Notes under the pieces: model-generated
The model's database searches: none
Seen by the model: the letters and a program-made list of their open reading frames with translations, nothing else
What the model was told of the DNA's origin: nothing
Shown: positions 46,950 to 56,875 of the stretch, piece by piece
Numbering within the stretch: the first letter of the stretch is position 1
Layout of the letters: every line of letters begins with the position of its first letter
Position numbers and translations under genes: made by a program
NCBI RefSeq assembly: GCF_037991315.1
Contig: NZ_CP150300.1
Location: 682,001 to 746,000 of the forward strand
From: Paenibacillus sp. FSL H8-0079
GTDB taxonomy: Bacteria; Bacillota; Bacilli; Paenibacillales; Paenibacillaceae
Reading direction: 5' to 3'
Length of the DNA stretch: 64,000 nt

Positions 46950-47744
46950 ATGAATAGTGCATTTATTGATTTTATGCGCATCCGTTTTCTAACGATGCTG
47001 GCATACCGGGTGAATTATTACTCCGGCATTTTGATATATACGCTGAATATCGGCGTGTATTACTTTACCTGGCAAGCCATTTACGGTAGCAGTGGTGAAC
47101 TTGGCGGCTTCACGGCAGCGCAGATGACCACGTATATCGCCGTATCCTGGATGGCACGTGCTTTTTACTTTAACAACCTGGATCGGGAGATTGCCGCAGA
47201 CATACGGGATGGCTCCATTGCGATTCAATTCATCAGGCCGATCAATTACGTTATGGTCAAAATGATGCAGGGTCTTGGCGAAGGCATTTTCCGTTTCCTG
47301 CTGCTCATGATTCCGGGGATGCTTATTGCCATTCTGTTGTTCCCGGTTGAATTGCCTACGGCGCCATCCGCTTGGATTGGCTTTCTCGTCATGCTGTTCT
47401 TCAGTTTCCTCATTAATTCCCAGATTAATGTGATAACGGGACTGGCGGCATTCTTTGTGGAAAACAATGAAGGCATGATGCGTATGAAACGCGTCGTGGT
47501 TGATTTGTTCTCCGGTCTAATCATCCCGATCAGCCTGTATCCAGGCTGGATGTCCGCGGTGATGAAGGTATTGCCTTTTCAGGCCATTACGTATCTGCCC
47601 GGTTCCGTGTTCACTGGAAGAGTGGAAGGTACCGCCATCTGGAGTGTACTCGGTATTCAGGTGTTCTGGTTTGCCGTGCTGCTGCTTCCGATGGTACTGA
47701 TCTGGCGTAAGGCGCGCAAGCGTCTGTTCGTGCAAGGGGGATAA
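46950..47744 (+). CDS. ABC-2 permease (DUF990-like), first
   Basis: 264 residues and about six membrane segments (LTMLAYRVNYYSGILIYTLN, FLVMLFFSFLINSQINVI). DFMRIRF at the start and LPFQAITYLPGSVFTG near the end fit the ABC-2 type family. ATG 46950 comes one nucleotide after the ATPase stop, so translation is coupled; the frame open to 46794 overlaps the ATPase and is discarded. Confidence 0.82.
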   Translation: MNSAFIDFMRIRFLTMLAYRVNYYSGILIYTLNIGVYYFTWQAIYGSSGELGGFTAAQMTTYIAVSWMARAFYFNNLDREIAADIRDGSIAIQFIRPINYVMVKMMQGLGEGIFRFLLLMIPGMLIAILLFPVELPTAPSAWIGFLVMLFFSFLINSQINVITGLAAFFVENNEGMMRMKRVVVDLFSGLIIPISLYPGWMSAVMKVLPFQAITYLPGSVFTGRVEGTAIWSVLGIQVFWFAVLLLPMVLIWRKARKRLFVQGG

Positions 47745-47749
47745 CGGAT

Positions 47750-48535
47750 ATGTACTATATGGGTCTGATCTGGGAATATTTGAAGAACTACATGAAAACA
47801 CGTCTTACGTACCGTGCCGACTTCTGGGTGGAGATCTTATCGGATCTGCTGTTCCAGGCGACCAACCTGATCTTTATCTTCGTGGTCTTCCGTCATACGG
47901 ATAACCTGGGCGGCTGGAGTGAGAGTGAAGTACTCTTTGTGTATGGATATTTTATGGTGCCCTATGGCATCTTTAGTTGCTTTATTAATCTGTGGGGATT
48001 CAGTGAGCGGTACATCGTCAAAGGTGAGATGGATCGGATCCTGACACGCCCTGCACATAATCTGTTCCAGATCTTGCTTGAAAATGTAGACCCGCCTGCA
48101 CTCGTGGGCTCGTTTATCGGCTTGATCATCATGATCTTTAGCGGAGCAGAGATGGGTCTGATGCTGGAATGGTGGCATATCCCTGCATTGATTATTTTGG
48201 CACTCAGCTCAGTCATGATCTATGCGGGTATCTATACCACACTGACTTCGTTGTCCTTTTACTCGGATGCGCCAACAGGTATTCTGCCGTTGATGTATAA
48301 CATTCAAGGATACGGACGCTACCCGGTAACGATCTATAACCGTGCCATTCAGGTGCTGTTAACCTGGATCATTCCGTTTGCCTTCGTGGGGATCTATCCC
48401 GCAGCCTTGTTCTTGGAAAGGTCCGAGATGCATCGCATGGCGCTGCTTACACCTGTGATGGGATTGGTGTTTGGCTCCATGGGCTTGCTTCTGTGGAATT
48501 TTGGCGTGAAGCGGTATCGCGGAGCAGGTTCATAA
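47750..48535 (+). CDS. ABC-2 permease (DUF990-like), second
   Basis: 261 residues and six membrane segments (LIWEYLKNYMKTRLTYRADF at the start; PLMYNIQGYGRYPVTIYN before the end). It forms a heterodimeric channel with the preceding permease. GGGGG precedes the ATG, 5 nt after the last stop. Confidence 0.82.
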   Translation: MYYMGLIWEYLKNYMKTRLTYRADFWVEILSDLLFQATNLIFIFVVFRHTDNLGGWSESEVLFVYGYFMVPYGIFSCFINLWGFSERYIVKGEMDRILTRPAHNLFQILLENVDPPALVGSFIGLIIMIFSGAEMGLMLEWWHIPALIILALSSVMIYAGIYTTLTSLSFYSDAPTGILPLMYNIQGYGRYPVTIYNRAIQVLLTWIIPFAFVGIYPAALFLERSEMHRMALLTPVMGLVFGSMGLLLWNFGVKRYRGAGS

Positions 48536-48581
48536 TAACGCCCTATAGCAATTCATGGGGGAGATTTAGGGAGGAACTGAC

Positions 48582-49046
48582 ATGACGTTAAATATAGGCG
48601 AATTGGCACCGGATTTTGAGCTTCCGTCCAGTACGCGAGAACCGGTAAAGCTTTCGGATTACCGCGGACAGCGGGTACTGCTTTATTTTTACCCCAAGGA
48701 TATGACTTCGTCCTGTACGCAACAGGCTTGTGATTTCCGGGATCGACATGCTGAATTTGAAGGACTGAACACGGTCATTCTCGGAATCAGCACCGATCCG
48801 ATGAAACAACATGACAAGTTTATTGCCAAATATGGACTTCCGTTCACTTTGTTATCGGATGAAGAGCACGTTGTAGCCGAGCAATACGGTGTATGGCAGC
48901 TGAAGAAAATGTATGGAAAAGAGTATATGGGGATGGTTCGCTCTACATTTCTGATTGATGAAGAGGGGACGTTGATCAAGGATTGGTCCAAAGTTCGGGT
49001 CAAAGGACATATTGAGGCGGCCCTTGAAGCGCTGAAGGCCATATAG
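48582..49046 (+). CDS. bcp: Thioredoxin-dependent peroxiredoxin, Bcp/PrxQ
   Basis: 154 residues. It reduces hydrogen and organic peroxides. The peroxidatic Cys 45 lies in DMTSSCTQQACDF, with Cys 50 as likely resolving Cys, as in the atypical PrxQ type. The start MTLNIGELAPDFELP and the GISTDPMKQHDKFI block fit. GGGAGG precedes the ATG. It is a single gene downstream of the ABC exporter. Confidence 0.93.
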   Translation: MTLNIGELAPDFELPSSTREPVKLSDYRGQRVLLYFYPKDMTSSCTQQACDFRDRHAEFEGLNTVILGISTDPMKQHDKFIAKYGLPFTLLSDEEHVVAEQYGVWQLKKMYGKEYMGMVRSTFLIDEEGTLIKDWSKVRVKGHIEAALEALKAI

Positions 49047-49077
49047 GCTACCCAGGTAAAATATTTACCAATAATAT

Positions 49078-49118
49078 AAAGGCTGTGCTCGCGGAAGTTG
49101 CCGTGAACACAGCCTTTT
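49078..49118. terminator. Bidirectional terminator between bcp and the gerB paralog
   Basis: AAAGGCTGTG.TC.CGG pairs with CCG.GA.CACAGCCTTTT around an AAGTTG loop. Confidence 0.85.
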
Positions 49119-49137
49119 GCATATTCGGATTTTTCAA

Positions 49138-50247
49138 TCAGAGGGAATTGTTTTGCTTCCTTTTGTTGGAACGAATGCGATGAACCAGCAGGAGGAACAG
49201 CGGGATAATGAAGCTGACGGTGATATCCCAGTCTACCCAAGCAGGCATGATCGTAGTGGTGTAGAAAATAACATTTGGAGCAATCAGGACACCGAGGGCG
49301 AATAATAACAGAGCCGAAGGCAGAATGAGAGGTTTATACGTCTTTAATCGAAATAATTGTGCTGTTCCCAGCACAAAGGCGAATAGATATAGCAGACTTT
49401 TGAAATAGGTAGATATTAACCAGGCGATGGCCATGAACGCTTCGATACGTTCGAAGAAATTACCTATATTAATTTTCTGCGAAAGGGCGTATGAGATATA
49501 GATGCTATGCTGCGTCAGTATAGGTCCCATCACCATGAGCGAAATGAGCAATAGCAAGCTTAACAGTAATCCTCCGAAGAAAGTAGCTAACAGAAAATCC
49601 CGCTTAAAATGAGGCCCTGAATTTACATATGGGAGAAACACGGAGAGAACGATAAGCTCGCCAAAGGAAGTAAATGCTGCGCGGATGATTGATTCCACAA
49701 GATGTATCCAGGGTGTGTTAAAGTACGGCTGCAGATTTGCGCTTTCAGCTTGAGGCATGAGTCCCAAATAGAGAGAAATAATAAACAACAAAACGACAGG
49801 GGTCAACAGTTCGGAGCTTAACCCAATAGTCCGAAAACCATGAATAAGCCCCCAGGCAAGGGTGCAAATGATCATCAGAATAATGACCCGAATTGGGGTC
49901 TTTAGATAAATTTGGGTAGTCAAGAAGTCACCGACCTCACGGACACATATGGATGCACCAATGGCAAAATAAAATAGATAAGCAATTGAAAGCACGGAAC
50001 CAGCCCATGTCCCGAGTATTTTTTTGCAAATTTCAAAAAGACTCAACTGAGGATATGTTCGATGGAGTTTGTACAGAATCCACATGATACCAACACCGAT
50101 CGGCAGACTAACTAGAGAACAAAACCATGCGTCCTGCTTGCCTACTGCGGTAACGAGTGAAGGATAGATGAGAACCATATCTCCAACCATGACCAGGAAA
50201 GTGAGCAGGGTGAACTGCCGAATCGTGAGTTTTTCTTTCATCAACAT
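49138..50247 (-). CDS. Germinant receptor B subunit, distal copy (GerAB family)
   Basis: 369 residues, about ten membrane helices. The start LTIRQFTLLTFLVMVGDMVLIYPSLV and the block GDFLTTQIYLKTPIRVIILM match the adjacent gerB closely, so the two arose by tandem duplication. AAGGAG precedes the first ATG. It is the last gene of a five-gene operon, 46 nt after its paralog. Confidence 0.85.
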   Translation of the reverse strand: MLMKEKLTIRQFTLLTFLVMVGDMVLIYPSLVTAVGKQDAWFCSLVSLPIGVGIMWILYKLHRTYPQLSLFEICKKILGTWAGSVLSIAYLFYFAIGASICVREVGDFLTTQIYLKTPIRVIILMIICTLAWGLIHGFRTIGLSSELLTPVVLLFIISLYLGLMPQAESANLQPYFNTPWIHLVESIIRAAFTSFGELIVLSVFLPYVNSGPHFKRDFLLATFFGGLLLSLLLLISLMVMGPILTQHSIYISYALSQKINIGNFFERIEAFMAIAWLISTYFKSLLYLFAFVLGTAQLFRLKTYKPLILPSALLLFALGVLIAPNVIFYTTTIMPAWVDWDITVSFIIPLFLLLVHRIRSNKRKQNNSL

Positions 50248-50293
50248 GTTCTATACTCCTTCCCGTGGATTAATACTTTAGCATCTTTCAAAA

Positions 50294-51418
50294 TTATCCT
50301 TCCGTTGTTGGTTGGGGTTGTGAATTGGATTTTCTGCGCGACTTCACTAAGGTTATTAGAACCAGCATACCCGGCAGTATGATACCTAACGTGGTATCCC
50401 AATCTACCCAGTACGGAACGATGGTGATGATGATAAACGTCAGACTAGGCGCTATGAGATTGGCCATTCCATATACGAGCATGGTCGATGGCAGAATGAG
50501 CATCTTGAACTGCTTTAGCTTGAAGAGTTCTGCACATCCAACAATAAAGGCATACAAGTAGATCATTGCTTTGAAATAGGTGGAGATGAGCCACGAGCAA
50601 GCCATGATCACCTCGATTCGCTCAAAGAATCCGCCAATGCTAATCTTCTGAGACAAAATAAAGGAAGCGTATATATTGTGTTGGGTAAGAAAAGGTCCGA
50701 GTACGAGCATGGATATCGTAACCAGAACAGCAAGGATCAGGTTGCCCAGCCCCGCAGAAATAATGATGTCACGCATACGATGGCGGCTTCTTGCAACGTA
50801 GGGCAGGATCATCAAAATGGGAATGGTTTCGCCGATGGGGTATATGATACTCACCAGAATACCCTGAGCTATGGATACAACGCCCGTATCTGTTACGGGC
50901 TCCAGATTACTGGTGTCCACCTGTGGCAGAAGACAGAAGGCGAGTACCACGATGAACAATATAGCGATGGGCATGAGCAGTTCACTAGTTCTCGCGATGG
51001 TCTCCAAGCCATGGTATACACCCCATCCGATAGCAATAACAAACATGAGAATGATGACACGTATAGGCGTATACTGAAAAATTTGGGAGGTCATGAAATC
51101 ACCAACCTCCCGGGTATGTGTGGATGTACCAATCAAGAAGAAGAACAGGTAGAAGCATGAAAAAAGGGTGCCAGGCCAAAAACCCAAAGTACTTCGGGCA
51201 ATCTGCACCAGATTTTTCCCCGGATGCATACTGGCCAATTTCATAATCAGGGCCATGAGAGCCATCCCGAGTGGGACACCAATAAGGGCACATATCCAAG
51301 CATCTTGCTTGGCATAGGACGTGATGACGGAGGGGTAGATCAGCATCATATCTCCAACCACTAACATAAATGTTAGGGTGGATAATTGTCTTATTCCGAT
51401 CTGTCCCTTTTCAAGCAT
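50294..51418 (-). CDS. Germinant receptor B subunit, proximal copy (GerAB family)
   Basis: 374 residues, about ten membrane helices; shares QLSTLTFMLVVGDMMLIYPS, GDFMTSQIFQYTPIRVIILM and ISIGGFFERIEVIMACSWLI-type blocks with the copy downstream. Both copies look intact. Having two B subunits for one A and one C suggests two alternative receptors, perhaps for different germinants. GGAGG precedes the ATG. Confidence 0.85.
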   Translation of the reverse strand: MLEKGQIGIRQLSTLTFMLVVGDMMLIYPSVITSYAKQDAWICALIGVPLGMALMALIMKLASMHPGKNLVQIARSTLGFWPGTLFSCFYLFFFLIGTSTHTREVGDFMTSQIFQYTPIRVIILMFVIAIGWGVYHGLETIARTSELLMPIAILFIVVLAFCLLPQVDTSNLEPVTDTGVVSIAQGILVSIIYPIGETIPILMILPYVARSRHRMRDIIISAGLGNLILAVLVTISMLVLGPFLTQHNIYASFILSQKISIGGFFERIEVIMACSWLISTYFKAMIYLYAFIVGCAELFKLKQFKMLILPSTMLVYGMANLIAPSLTFIIITIVPYWVDWDTTLGIILPGMLVLITLVKSRRKSNSQPQPTTEG

Positions 51419-51438
51419 GATGTACCCTCCTCCCTCTT

Positions 51439-51675
51439 CTAAGTTCCAGTCAAACGTGCTAATAAATGGTTCACAGGCTCATAGATCCACATAATGATAT
51501 AGAGTGGGCTGGGGAATTCCCACAAATTGGACGCTATGACACCGAAGACTGTAGCCGTAAGAAGCATTGCACTATATACGGCGGTTTCTCTCCACTCCTT
51601 CCGGCGAATGAGACCAGGCAGATCAACCCAGCCAATAATCACTGCTACGATGATAACCGCGAGTGTAAGCAACAC
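51439..51675 (-). CDS. Small membrane protein of the ger operon (YfkS-like position)
   Basis: 78 residues, two membrane helices (LLTLAVIIVAVIIGWVDL and YSAMLLTATVFGVIASNL), with a basic loop RRKEWRE between. The same order (A, C, small protein, B) is found in the Bacillus yfkQRST operon, so it is the YfkS counterpart by position. GTG 51675 has AAGGAG 8 nt upstream; GTG 51684 would lie directly on the ribosome site. Function unknown; it may help receptor assembly. Confidence 0.7.
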   Translation of the reverse strand: MLLTLAVIIVAVIIGWVDLPGLIRRKEWRETAVYSAMLLTATVFGVIASNLWEFPSPLYIIMWIYEPVNHLLARLTGT

Positions 51676-51680
51676 TTCTC

Positions 51681-52883
51681 TCACTCCTTCATTTCATTCT
51701 TGAATGAATCGTCCAGTGTACCCACACGTTTAATCTGCACAGTGGCTTTGTATTCGATATCCAGATCTTCAAAATGTTTGTCCCAGTCACTTTCCATCGT
51801 TTTGAATAGTTTGGGGTCAGCATGGTACACTTCCTGTCCAAAACCAAATATATCGACATGGAATTTGCGTCTTACTGAATTGACAGATTTCTGCATTAGT
51901 TCAATTAAGCGCTCTTCACTATCGGATTCCAGTTCTTTGAGAACTTTCATCGAACCAATCTTGATGTCACATTCGACTGCACCGATGGAAGAGACATTCT
52001 TGATATCAATGTTGATAACAGGCTTGCCGTTTACGATTTTGGCTTTTCTCTTCGTTGTTGTGCGGAGTGCCTTAAATGTCACGTTGCCCTTCTTGCGACA
52101 AGGCAGGTGGCTGACGGTAGACTGCACATTGTCCCGGATGTAATTGTATCCTTTGGATTCATCCTCCGTTAACCAGCCAATCAGCTTGTCTTTATGGAAT
52201 ACACTCAGTCCCGTTGTATTGAGGCGTGCTGGTGATCGGATGGTGGCTATATTCTCCTTATGACCACTTTGTTCTTGGTTACCGAGGATCTCTACACCCG
52301 TAATGACAGGCTGAATGCCGGGAGATAACATGAACTCCATTAATTCATCCCCGGTTACCGTAGTGGTAGGGGACCAGGTCTTGGAGGATACATCCAGAGA
52401 ATTAAACAACTTCTCCGCAGGAATATTTTCTAAAGGTGTAAGTACATCAAGGACATGGGAGGCCGTTGTATTCTTTGCCACCATAACGTAATAATCAGGT
52501 CGAGCTGTAGGCTCACGCATTAATGCTTCGATAACATCGTAAATTCCCTCTTTACGGGCATATTCTTCGCCAAATACCAGCACACGGACATGCGCCATGA
52601 ATATGCGGCGTGGACTGGTCTCCGTTAATTTCTGAATCGCTTCAAACAAAGTGGTAGCAGATGCTTGATACTGGGTAACTGGCGTACCTTTCCCTCCGCC
52701 TGCCTTGGAAGATACCTCATTCGGAACAACGACTTGAGCACTTACTTTGATCATGTCGCCATCTTTGTCCACGCCGAGACCAAGCATAATGCCAAGTTCA
52801 TTCAATTCCTGGCGATCCCAGCATCCGGTAAGGAGAGGAAGCAGAATGGCACAGGATAAAATTAAGCGTAAGCATCTGTTCAT
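51681..52883 (-). CDS. Germinant receptor C subunit (GerAC family)
   Basis: 400 residues. The lipoprotein signal ends LPLLTGCWDRQELNELGI, and the rest is the GerC body (GLGVDKDGDMIKVSAQVVVP, FMAHVRVLVFGEEYA). The Cys anchors it to the outer face of the spore inner membrane. AAGGAG precedes the ATG, which lies 21 nt after the gerA stop. Confidence 0.9.
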   Translation of the reverse strand: MNRCLRLILSCAILLPLLTGCWDRQELNELGIMLGLGVDKDGDMIKVSAQVVVPNEVSSKAGGGKGTPVTQYQASATTLFEAIQKLTETSPRRIFMAHVRVLVFGEEYARKEGIYDVIEALMREPTARPDYYVMVAKNTTASHVLDVLTPLENIPAEKLFNSLDVSSKTWSPTTTVTGDELMEFMLSPGIQPVITGVEILGNQEQSGHKENIATIRSPARLNTTGLSVFHKDKLIGWLTEDESKGYNYIRDNVQSTVSHLPCRKKGNVTFKALRTTTKRKAKIVNGKPVINIDIKNVSSIGAVECDIKIGSMKVLKELESDSEERLIELMQKSVNSVRRKFHVDIFGFGQEVYHADPKLFKTMESDWDKHFEDLDIEYKATVQIKRVGTLDDSFKNEMKE

Positions 52884-52904
52884 TGAGGTGCACTCCTTAC
52901 CGAA

Positions 52905-54419
52905 TTACCGCTTCGTTTTTTTGGTGGACTGTCTGACTTCATTCGTTGTGTTAGTAGAGAGCGGTCGTGTTTTCATATGGGACCAGGGCACACGAAAGAT
53001 CGTGTCTTTGAGATCTTTCTGAATAAAAGGTGCAAAGGGAGACATGTAGGACACCCCGAAGGAACGCAAGCTACATAGGTGGGTCACGGTAATTAACAGC
53101 ACAATCAGGATGCCATAGAATCCAAAGGCAGCTGCCAGAATCATTAATACGAATCGTAAAATACGGACAGAAATAGATAATCCATTTTCAGGGATGACAT
53201 AGCTGGATATCGCAGTAATCGATACGATAATAACCATTGCAGCGGATACAACCCCCGCATCTACCGCGGCTTGACCTATAACAAGCGTTCCGACAATGGA
53301 CACGGCCTGACCGACCGTTTTCGGTATCCGAATGCCCGCTTCCCGCAAAATTTCATATGTTAGCTCCATAAGTATGGCTTCAATGAAGGCGGGAAAAGGA
53401 ACTCCTTCACGCTGGGCTGCCAGACTAATGAGCAGGTTGGTAGGCAACATTTCCTGATGGAAAGTGGTAATGGCAATATAAAAGGATGGGGCGAGCAGGG
53501 CGATAAAAAAGGCTAGATATCGGATCATTCGAATCAGCGTACTGATATCGGCTCGTTGATAGTAGTCTTCTGGAGACTGAAAGAAATGAACAAACAAAGC
53601 GGGAACAAGCAATACAAAAGGTGTCCCGTCCACAATGATTGCAACACGCCCTTCAAGCAAAGCGGCCGACACGGTATCGGGTCTTTCACTGTTATAGACC
53701 GTGGGAAAGATCGTTCCCGTCTTGTCCTGTACCAGTTCCTCGATATAGCCACTCTCAAGGATACTGTCGATATCGATCTCATCGAGCCTTCGACCCAGTT
53801 CTTCTACAATTTCCTGATCCACGATATGTTCCAGATAGAGCACAGCAACTCGGGTCTTGGTAACCTTACCGATTTCTCTTTCTTCGATCCAGAGATGAGG
53901 ATTGCGGATTCGTTTGCGAATTAATGAGGTGTTGGTCCGCAGGTTTTCGTTGAAGCCCTCCATCGGTCCCCGAACGACGGTTTGGGAGACCGGCTCTCCA
54001 ACGGATCGATCCTCCCAGCCTGCTGCACCAATCTTCAATCCTCGTACAGATCCTTCAAGAAGTAAGATAGCTGATCCCGAAAGAAGTGCATTCATTACAT
54101 CCTGCATATCATCCACCAGTAATACATCACTGGCGATCAGAATATCATTCTGAAGGTAGCTGAGATGTTCATCGTCTGCGGAGAATTCAGGGAGATCACG
54201 CTTTTGCAATAATGATTCCATGATGGAATGATTCAGAATCTGCACGTCCACCAATCCATCGATGTATAACATGACGGCAGGCCATTTATGTAGACACTGG
54301 AGAGGGCGCATCATTAAGTCGTTGCTGTTCCCCATCACCTGCTTGCAGTATTCCATATTTTCGTGCAGATCCGGAGAGATTTGCTTGTGATCTTGACCGT
54401 CCAGCTTCGATTCGCGCAT
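52905..54419 (-). CDS. Germinant receptor A subunit (GerAA family)
   Basis: 504 residues. The cytosolic domain has GPMEGFNENLRTNTSLIRKR and RPDTVSAALLEGRVAIIVDG, followed by membrane helices (YLAFFIALLAPSFYIAITTF, AMVIIVSITAISSYVIPENG) and PFAPFIQKDLKDTIFRVPWS. It matches the GerAA/YfkQ type. AGGGAGGTG precedes the ATG. It is the first gene of the five-gene operon. Confidence 0.9.
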   Translation of the reverse strand: MRESKLDGQDHKQISPDLHENMEYCKQVMGNSNDLMMRPLQCLHKWPAVMLYIDGLVDVQILNHSIMESLLQKRDLPEFSADDEHLSYLQNDILIASDVLLVDDMQDVMNALLSGSAILLLEGSVRGLKIGAAGWEDRSVGEPVSQTVVRGPMEGFNENLRTNTSLIRKRIRNPHLWIEEREIGKVTKTRVAVLYLEHIVDQEIVEELGRRLDEIDIDSILESGYIEELVQDKTGTIFPTVYNSERPDTVSAALLEGRVAIIVDGTPFVLLVPALFVHFFQSPEDYYQRADISTLIRMIRYLAFFIALLAPSFYIAITTFHQEMLPTNLLISLAAQREGVPFPAFIEAILMELTYEILREAGIRIPKTVGQAVSIVGTLVIGQAAVDAGVVSAAMVIIVSITAISSYVIPENGLSISVRILRFVLMILAAAFGFYGILIVLLITVTHLCSLRSFGVSYMSPFAPFIQKDLKDTIFRVPWSHMKTRPLSTNTTNEVRQSTKKTKR

Positions 54420-54524
54420 ACCTTCACCTCCCTATACACCCTATATTTGCAAGTTAGTATGACCTGGATGAATTCGGATTATCACAAAAAAGAATGATGG
54501 ATGCTCCTTCCGTTTGGATAAACG

Positions 54525-54558
54525 CAAAAAAAGGAGCCGCGATGACACGCAGCTCCTT
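54525..54558 (-). terminator. Terminator of dedA
   Basis: AAGGAGC..CGC pairs with GCG..GCTCCTT around an ATGACA-type loop; a run of A on the plus strand gives the U-tract. Confidence 0.85.
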
Positions 54559-54584
54559 ACTTATAGATAGACGTTGGATTAAAT

Positions 54585-55229
54585 TTATTTTTGTCGTTGT
54601 CGAACAGGGGTAGGCTTGGATACGGATCTCGCTGCCAACGCTTTGCGGTAACGGTAAAGTACGGCTGCGATGAGCAATAAGCCGATTCCTCCCACGATAT
54701 ATGCTGCATATTGATGTGCCAGATGGAATACGGCATTCCACTGGGGGCCAAATATTTTGCCAATACCCAGAAATAGCACGACCCAGAACAACGCGCCTGA
54801 ATAGGCGTAGAGAGCGAATTTACGAAAAGGAACAGCGGCTATGCCCGCGAAATATCCGGTGAAATGCCTTACTCCCGGAATGAAATAACCGATGAAGATC
54901 AAGGCATTACCATACTTGGCAAACCACTTTTGTGTTTTATCGAGCTTGTCCTGCTTCAGTAGAAACCACTTTCCGTATCGTGTTATGAAGGGCAGGCCTG
55001 CTTTGGCACCAATAAAATAAGTGATGGTCATGCCAATCGTTGTTCCTAGAAACGCCAGTATGGTGAGGATTCCGAAATCGAGATGTCCCTTGTACGAGAG
55101 AAACCCTGCGTAAGCCATCGTCGTTTCACCCGGAAAGGGGAGTGCGATGAATTCAAGCAACAAGCCAAAAAACAAGACGCTGTATCCGTAGGACCCAAAC
55201 AGATGTTGGATCTTCTCAAGCAATTCCAA
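54585..55229 (-). CDS. DedA-family membrane protein
   Basis: 214 residues with about five membrane segments. The family signature is visible in FIALPFPGETTMAYAGFLSY and FIGYFIPGVRHFTGYFAGIA. DedA proteins act as phospholipid flippases or proton-linked transporters and keep the envelope stable. Start is TTG 55229 with AGGAGAG 9 nt upstream. Monocistronic. Confidence 0.9.
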   Translation of the reverse strand: MELLEKIQHLFGSYGYSVLFFGLLLEFIALPFPGETTMAYAGFLSYKGHLDFGILTILAFLGTTIGMTITYFIGAKAGLPFITRYGKWFLLKQDKLDKTQKWFAKYGNALIFIGYFIPGVRHFTGYFAGIAAVPFRKFALYAYSGALFWVVLFLGIGKIFGPQWNAVFHLAHQYAAYIVGGIGLLLIAAVLYRYRKALAARSVSKPTPVRQRQK

Positions 55230-55470
55230 TAGATTTCACTCTCCTGAAGACGGGGTGGGAGCCTAATTCCTCTCCAAGGTGTTTTGAATACGTTCTGCCT
55301 GTCCATTATGCTACCTAATCCGAGGCGAAGAATCAATCACGCTCCATACCAAATTGTGAAAAATTATTAAACAAAATCGCGTCTTTTTTCAATGAAGCCC
55401 CCATATAATTCTAACAAATCTGCTGAAGTCTATCAGCAAATTACTAGAGACGGTGGAGGTCGATTCGTAA
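55230..55470. other. Intergenic region between divergent dedA and the deacetylase gene
   Basis: A TATAAT (55404-55409) lies upstream of the deacetylase gene without a convincing -35. No gene or hairpin seen. Confidence 0.4.
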
Positions 55471-56772
55471 ATGGTACAGAGACCGGAATTCAGAATCAAG
55501 GAAAAAGGGGAAATCTCCGCAACACCTATACATATGTTTTTATCTGGACAATGGTCTGTCATTCTAGTACGAATTGCGATATTACTATGTGCATTTGCTG
55601 CATATATAGGAACGGCTAACGCATCTTCTGCTTTCGGCTCAGATGAGCCTGTCTCGGCAGAAAAGAATACCCAAGATAAGGTGGTCTATCTGAGTTTTGA
55701 CGACGGACCGGGTAACCATACCCGTGAAGTATTGGATATTTTACGCAAGGAGCAGGTTCCGGCTACATTTTTCGTACTGGGTGAGCAGGCTGAGCGTTAT
55801 CCCGAGTTAATCCGGGCGCTTGTGGAGGATGGACATGCTCTGGGCAATCATACGTTCAATCATCAATACGAACAGCTGTACAGTGATTTCAAAGTGTTCT
55901 GGAAACAGATTAAGCAGACAGAGGAAGTGCTGGAGCGTATAACCGGTTTCCGTCCGGATTTGTTGCGAGCACCTGGCGGTACCTATGGACATTTTGACCA
56001 GAGTTATTTTGATTTGCTCCAACTGGGCGGATACACGGTCATGGACTGGAACGTCGACAGTGGGGATTCCAAGCGCAAAGGTGTTCCGGCCAAAGAAATT
56101 CTCAGCAATTCGACCAAAGTACCTGCGGGAGCACGTTCGGTCATTGTTCTGATGCATGACGGAGGTGCACATGCGGAAACGGTCAAAGCACTTCCGGGTA
56201 TTATCAAATATTATCGTGATCACGGATATCGTTTTGACACGATGAAGAGTACGGATCAACCGGTTCAATTCCGTGTACATCCAGATGGTAAGTATAAGGC
56301 CCGCAAGGCACCAGGAAAGGCCTGGATCGCAGAACATGTAGAAGCGAATGCGACGTTGTGGCTCGAAAGCAAGAAGCTGAAGGTAGAGGTGGGATTGGCT
56401 GCGGCTACCTTGCAACCGGGTGAGTTCCGCATGGAGGGTCAGCGAATCATGGTGCCTTTGCGTACGTTTATGAAAAAATTCGGGGGCAGCACTCGCTGGG
56501 ATCCTGAAACAAGGACAGCCACAGCTGTATGGAAGGAAAGAACGATTCATGCAGACAGTGTGAGTGGAACGCTGACAACGACAGGGGCAATAGAAACGGG
56601 AGCAGTACAGAGTCAGGGGGGAACCATCTGGGTTCCGTTACGTGAGTTGCTGGAGCAGATGGGATTACGGGTGAATTCCTTAACCAGTAATGAAGCAGAG
56701 TGGACGGTGAAGGCAGGCTCTTCCATATCCATTTCGGCAATGAATCTCATATTTAAGTATAAAATGATCTGA
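55471..56772 (+). CDS. Polysaccharide deacetylase with C-terminal stalk domain
   Basis: 433 residues. A non-cleaved or late signal anchor (VILVRIAILLCAFAAYIGTANA) leads into a NodB domain (about residues 70-265): LSFDDGPGNHT with catalytic Asp and metal Asp, GNHTFNH, RAPGGTYG, DWNVDSGDS and LMHDGG. It removes acetyl from peptidoglycan or chitin-like polymers. The C-terminal 150 residues (EFRMEGQRIMVPLRTFMKKF and TIWVPLRELLEQMG) are a copper-amine-oxidase-N-like stalk. GGTGGAGGT precedes the ATG by 12 nt. Confidence 0.9.
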   Translation: MVQRPEFRIKEKGEISATPIHMFLSGQWSVILVRIAILLCAFAAYIGTANASSAFGSDEPVSAEKNTQDKVVYLSFDDGPGNHTREVLDILRKEQVPATFFVLGEQAERYPELIRALVEDGHALGNHTFNHQYEQLYSDFKVFWKQIKQTEEVLERITGFRPDLLRAPGGTYGHFDQSYFDLLQLGGYTVMDWNVDSGDSKRKGVPAKEILSNSTKVPAGARSVIVLMHDGGAHAETVKALPGIIKYYRDHGYRFDTMKSTDQPVQFRVHPDGKYKARKAPGKAWIAEHVEANATLWLESKKLKVEVGLAAATLQPGEFRMEGQRIMVPLRTFMKKFGGSTRWDPETRTATAVWKERTIHADSVSGTLTTTGAIETGAVQSQGGTIWVPLRELLEQMGLRVNSLTSNEAEWTVKAGSSISISAMNLIFKYKMI

Positions 56773-56875
56773 AGAAAGTCATTCTTGCAGGACTATTCTC
56801 TCTACTTCCGGGCAACACTGAATCATAGATTACTATGGCTCAGGAATGCCGATGGATGGAAGGAGATTGAGAGAA

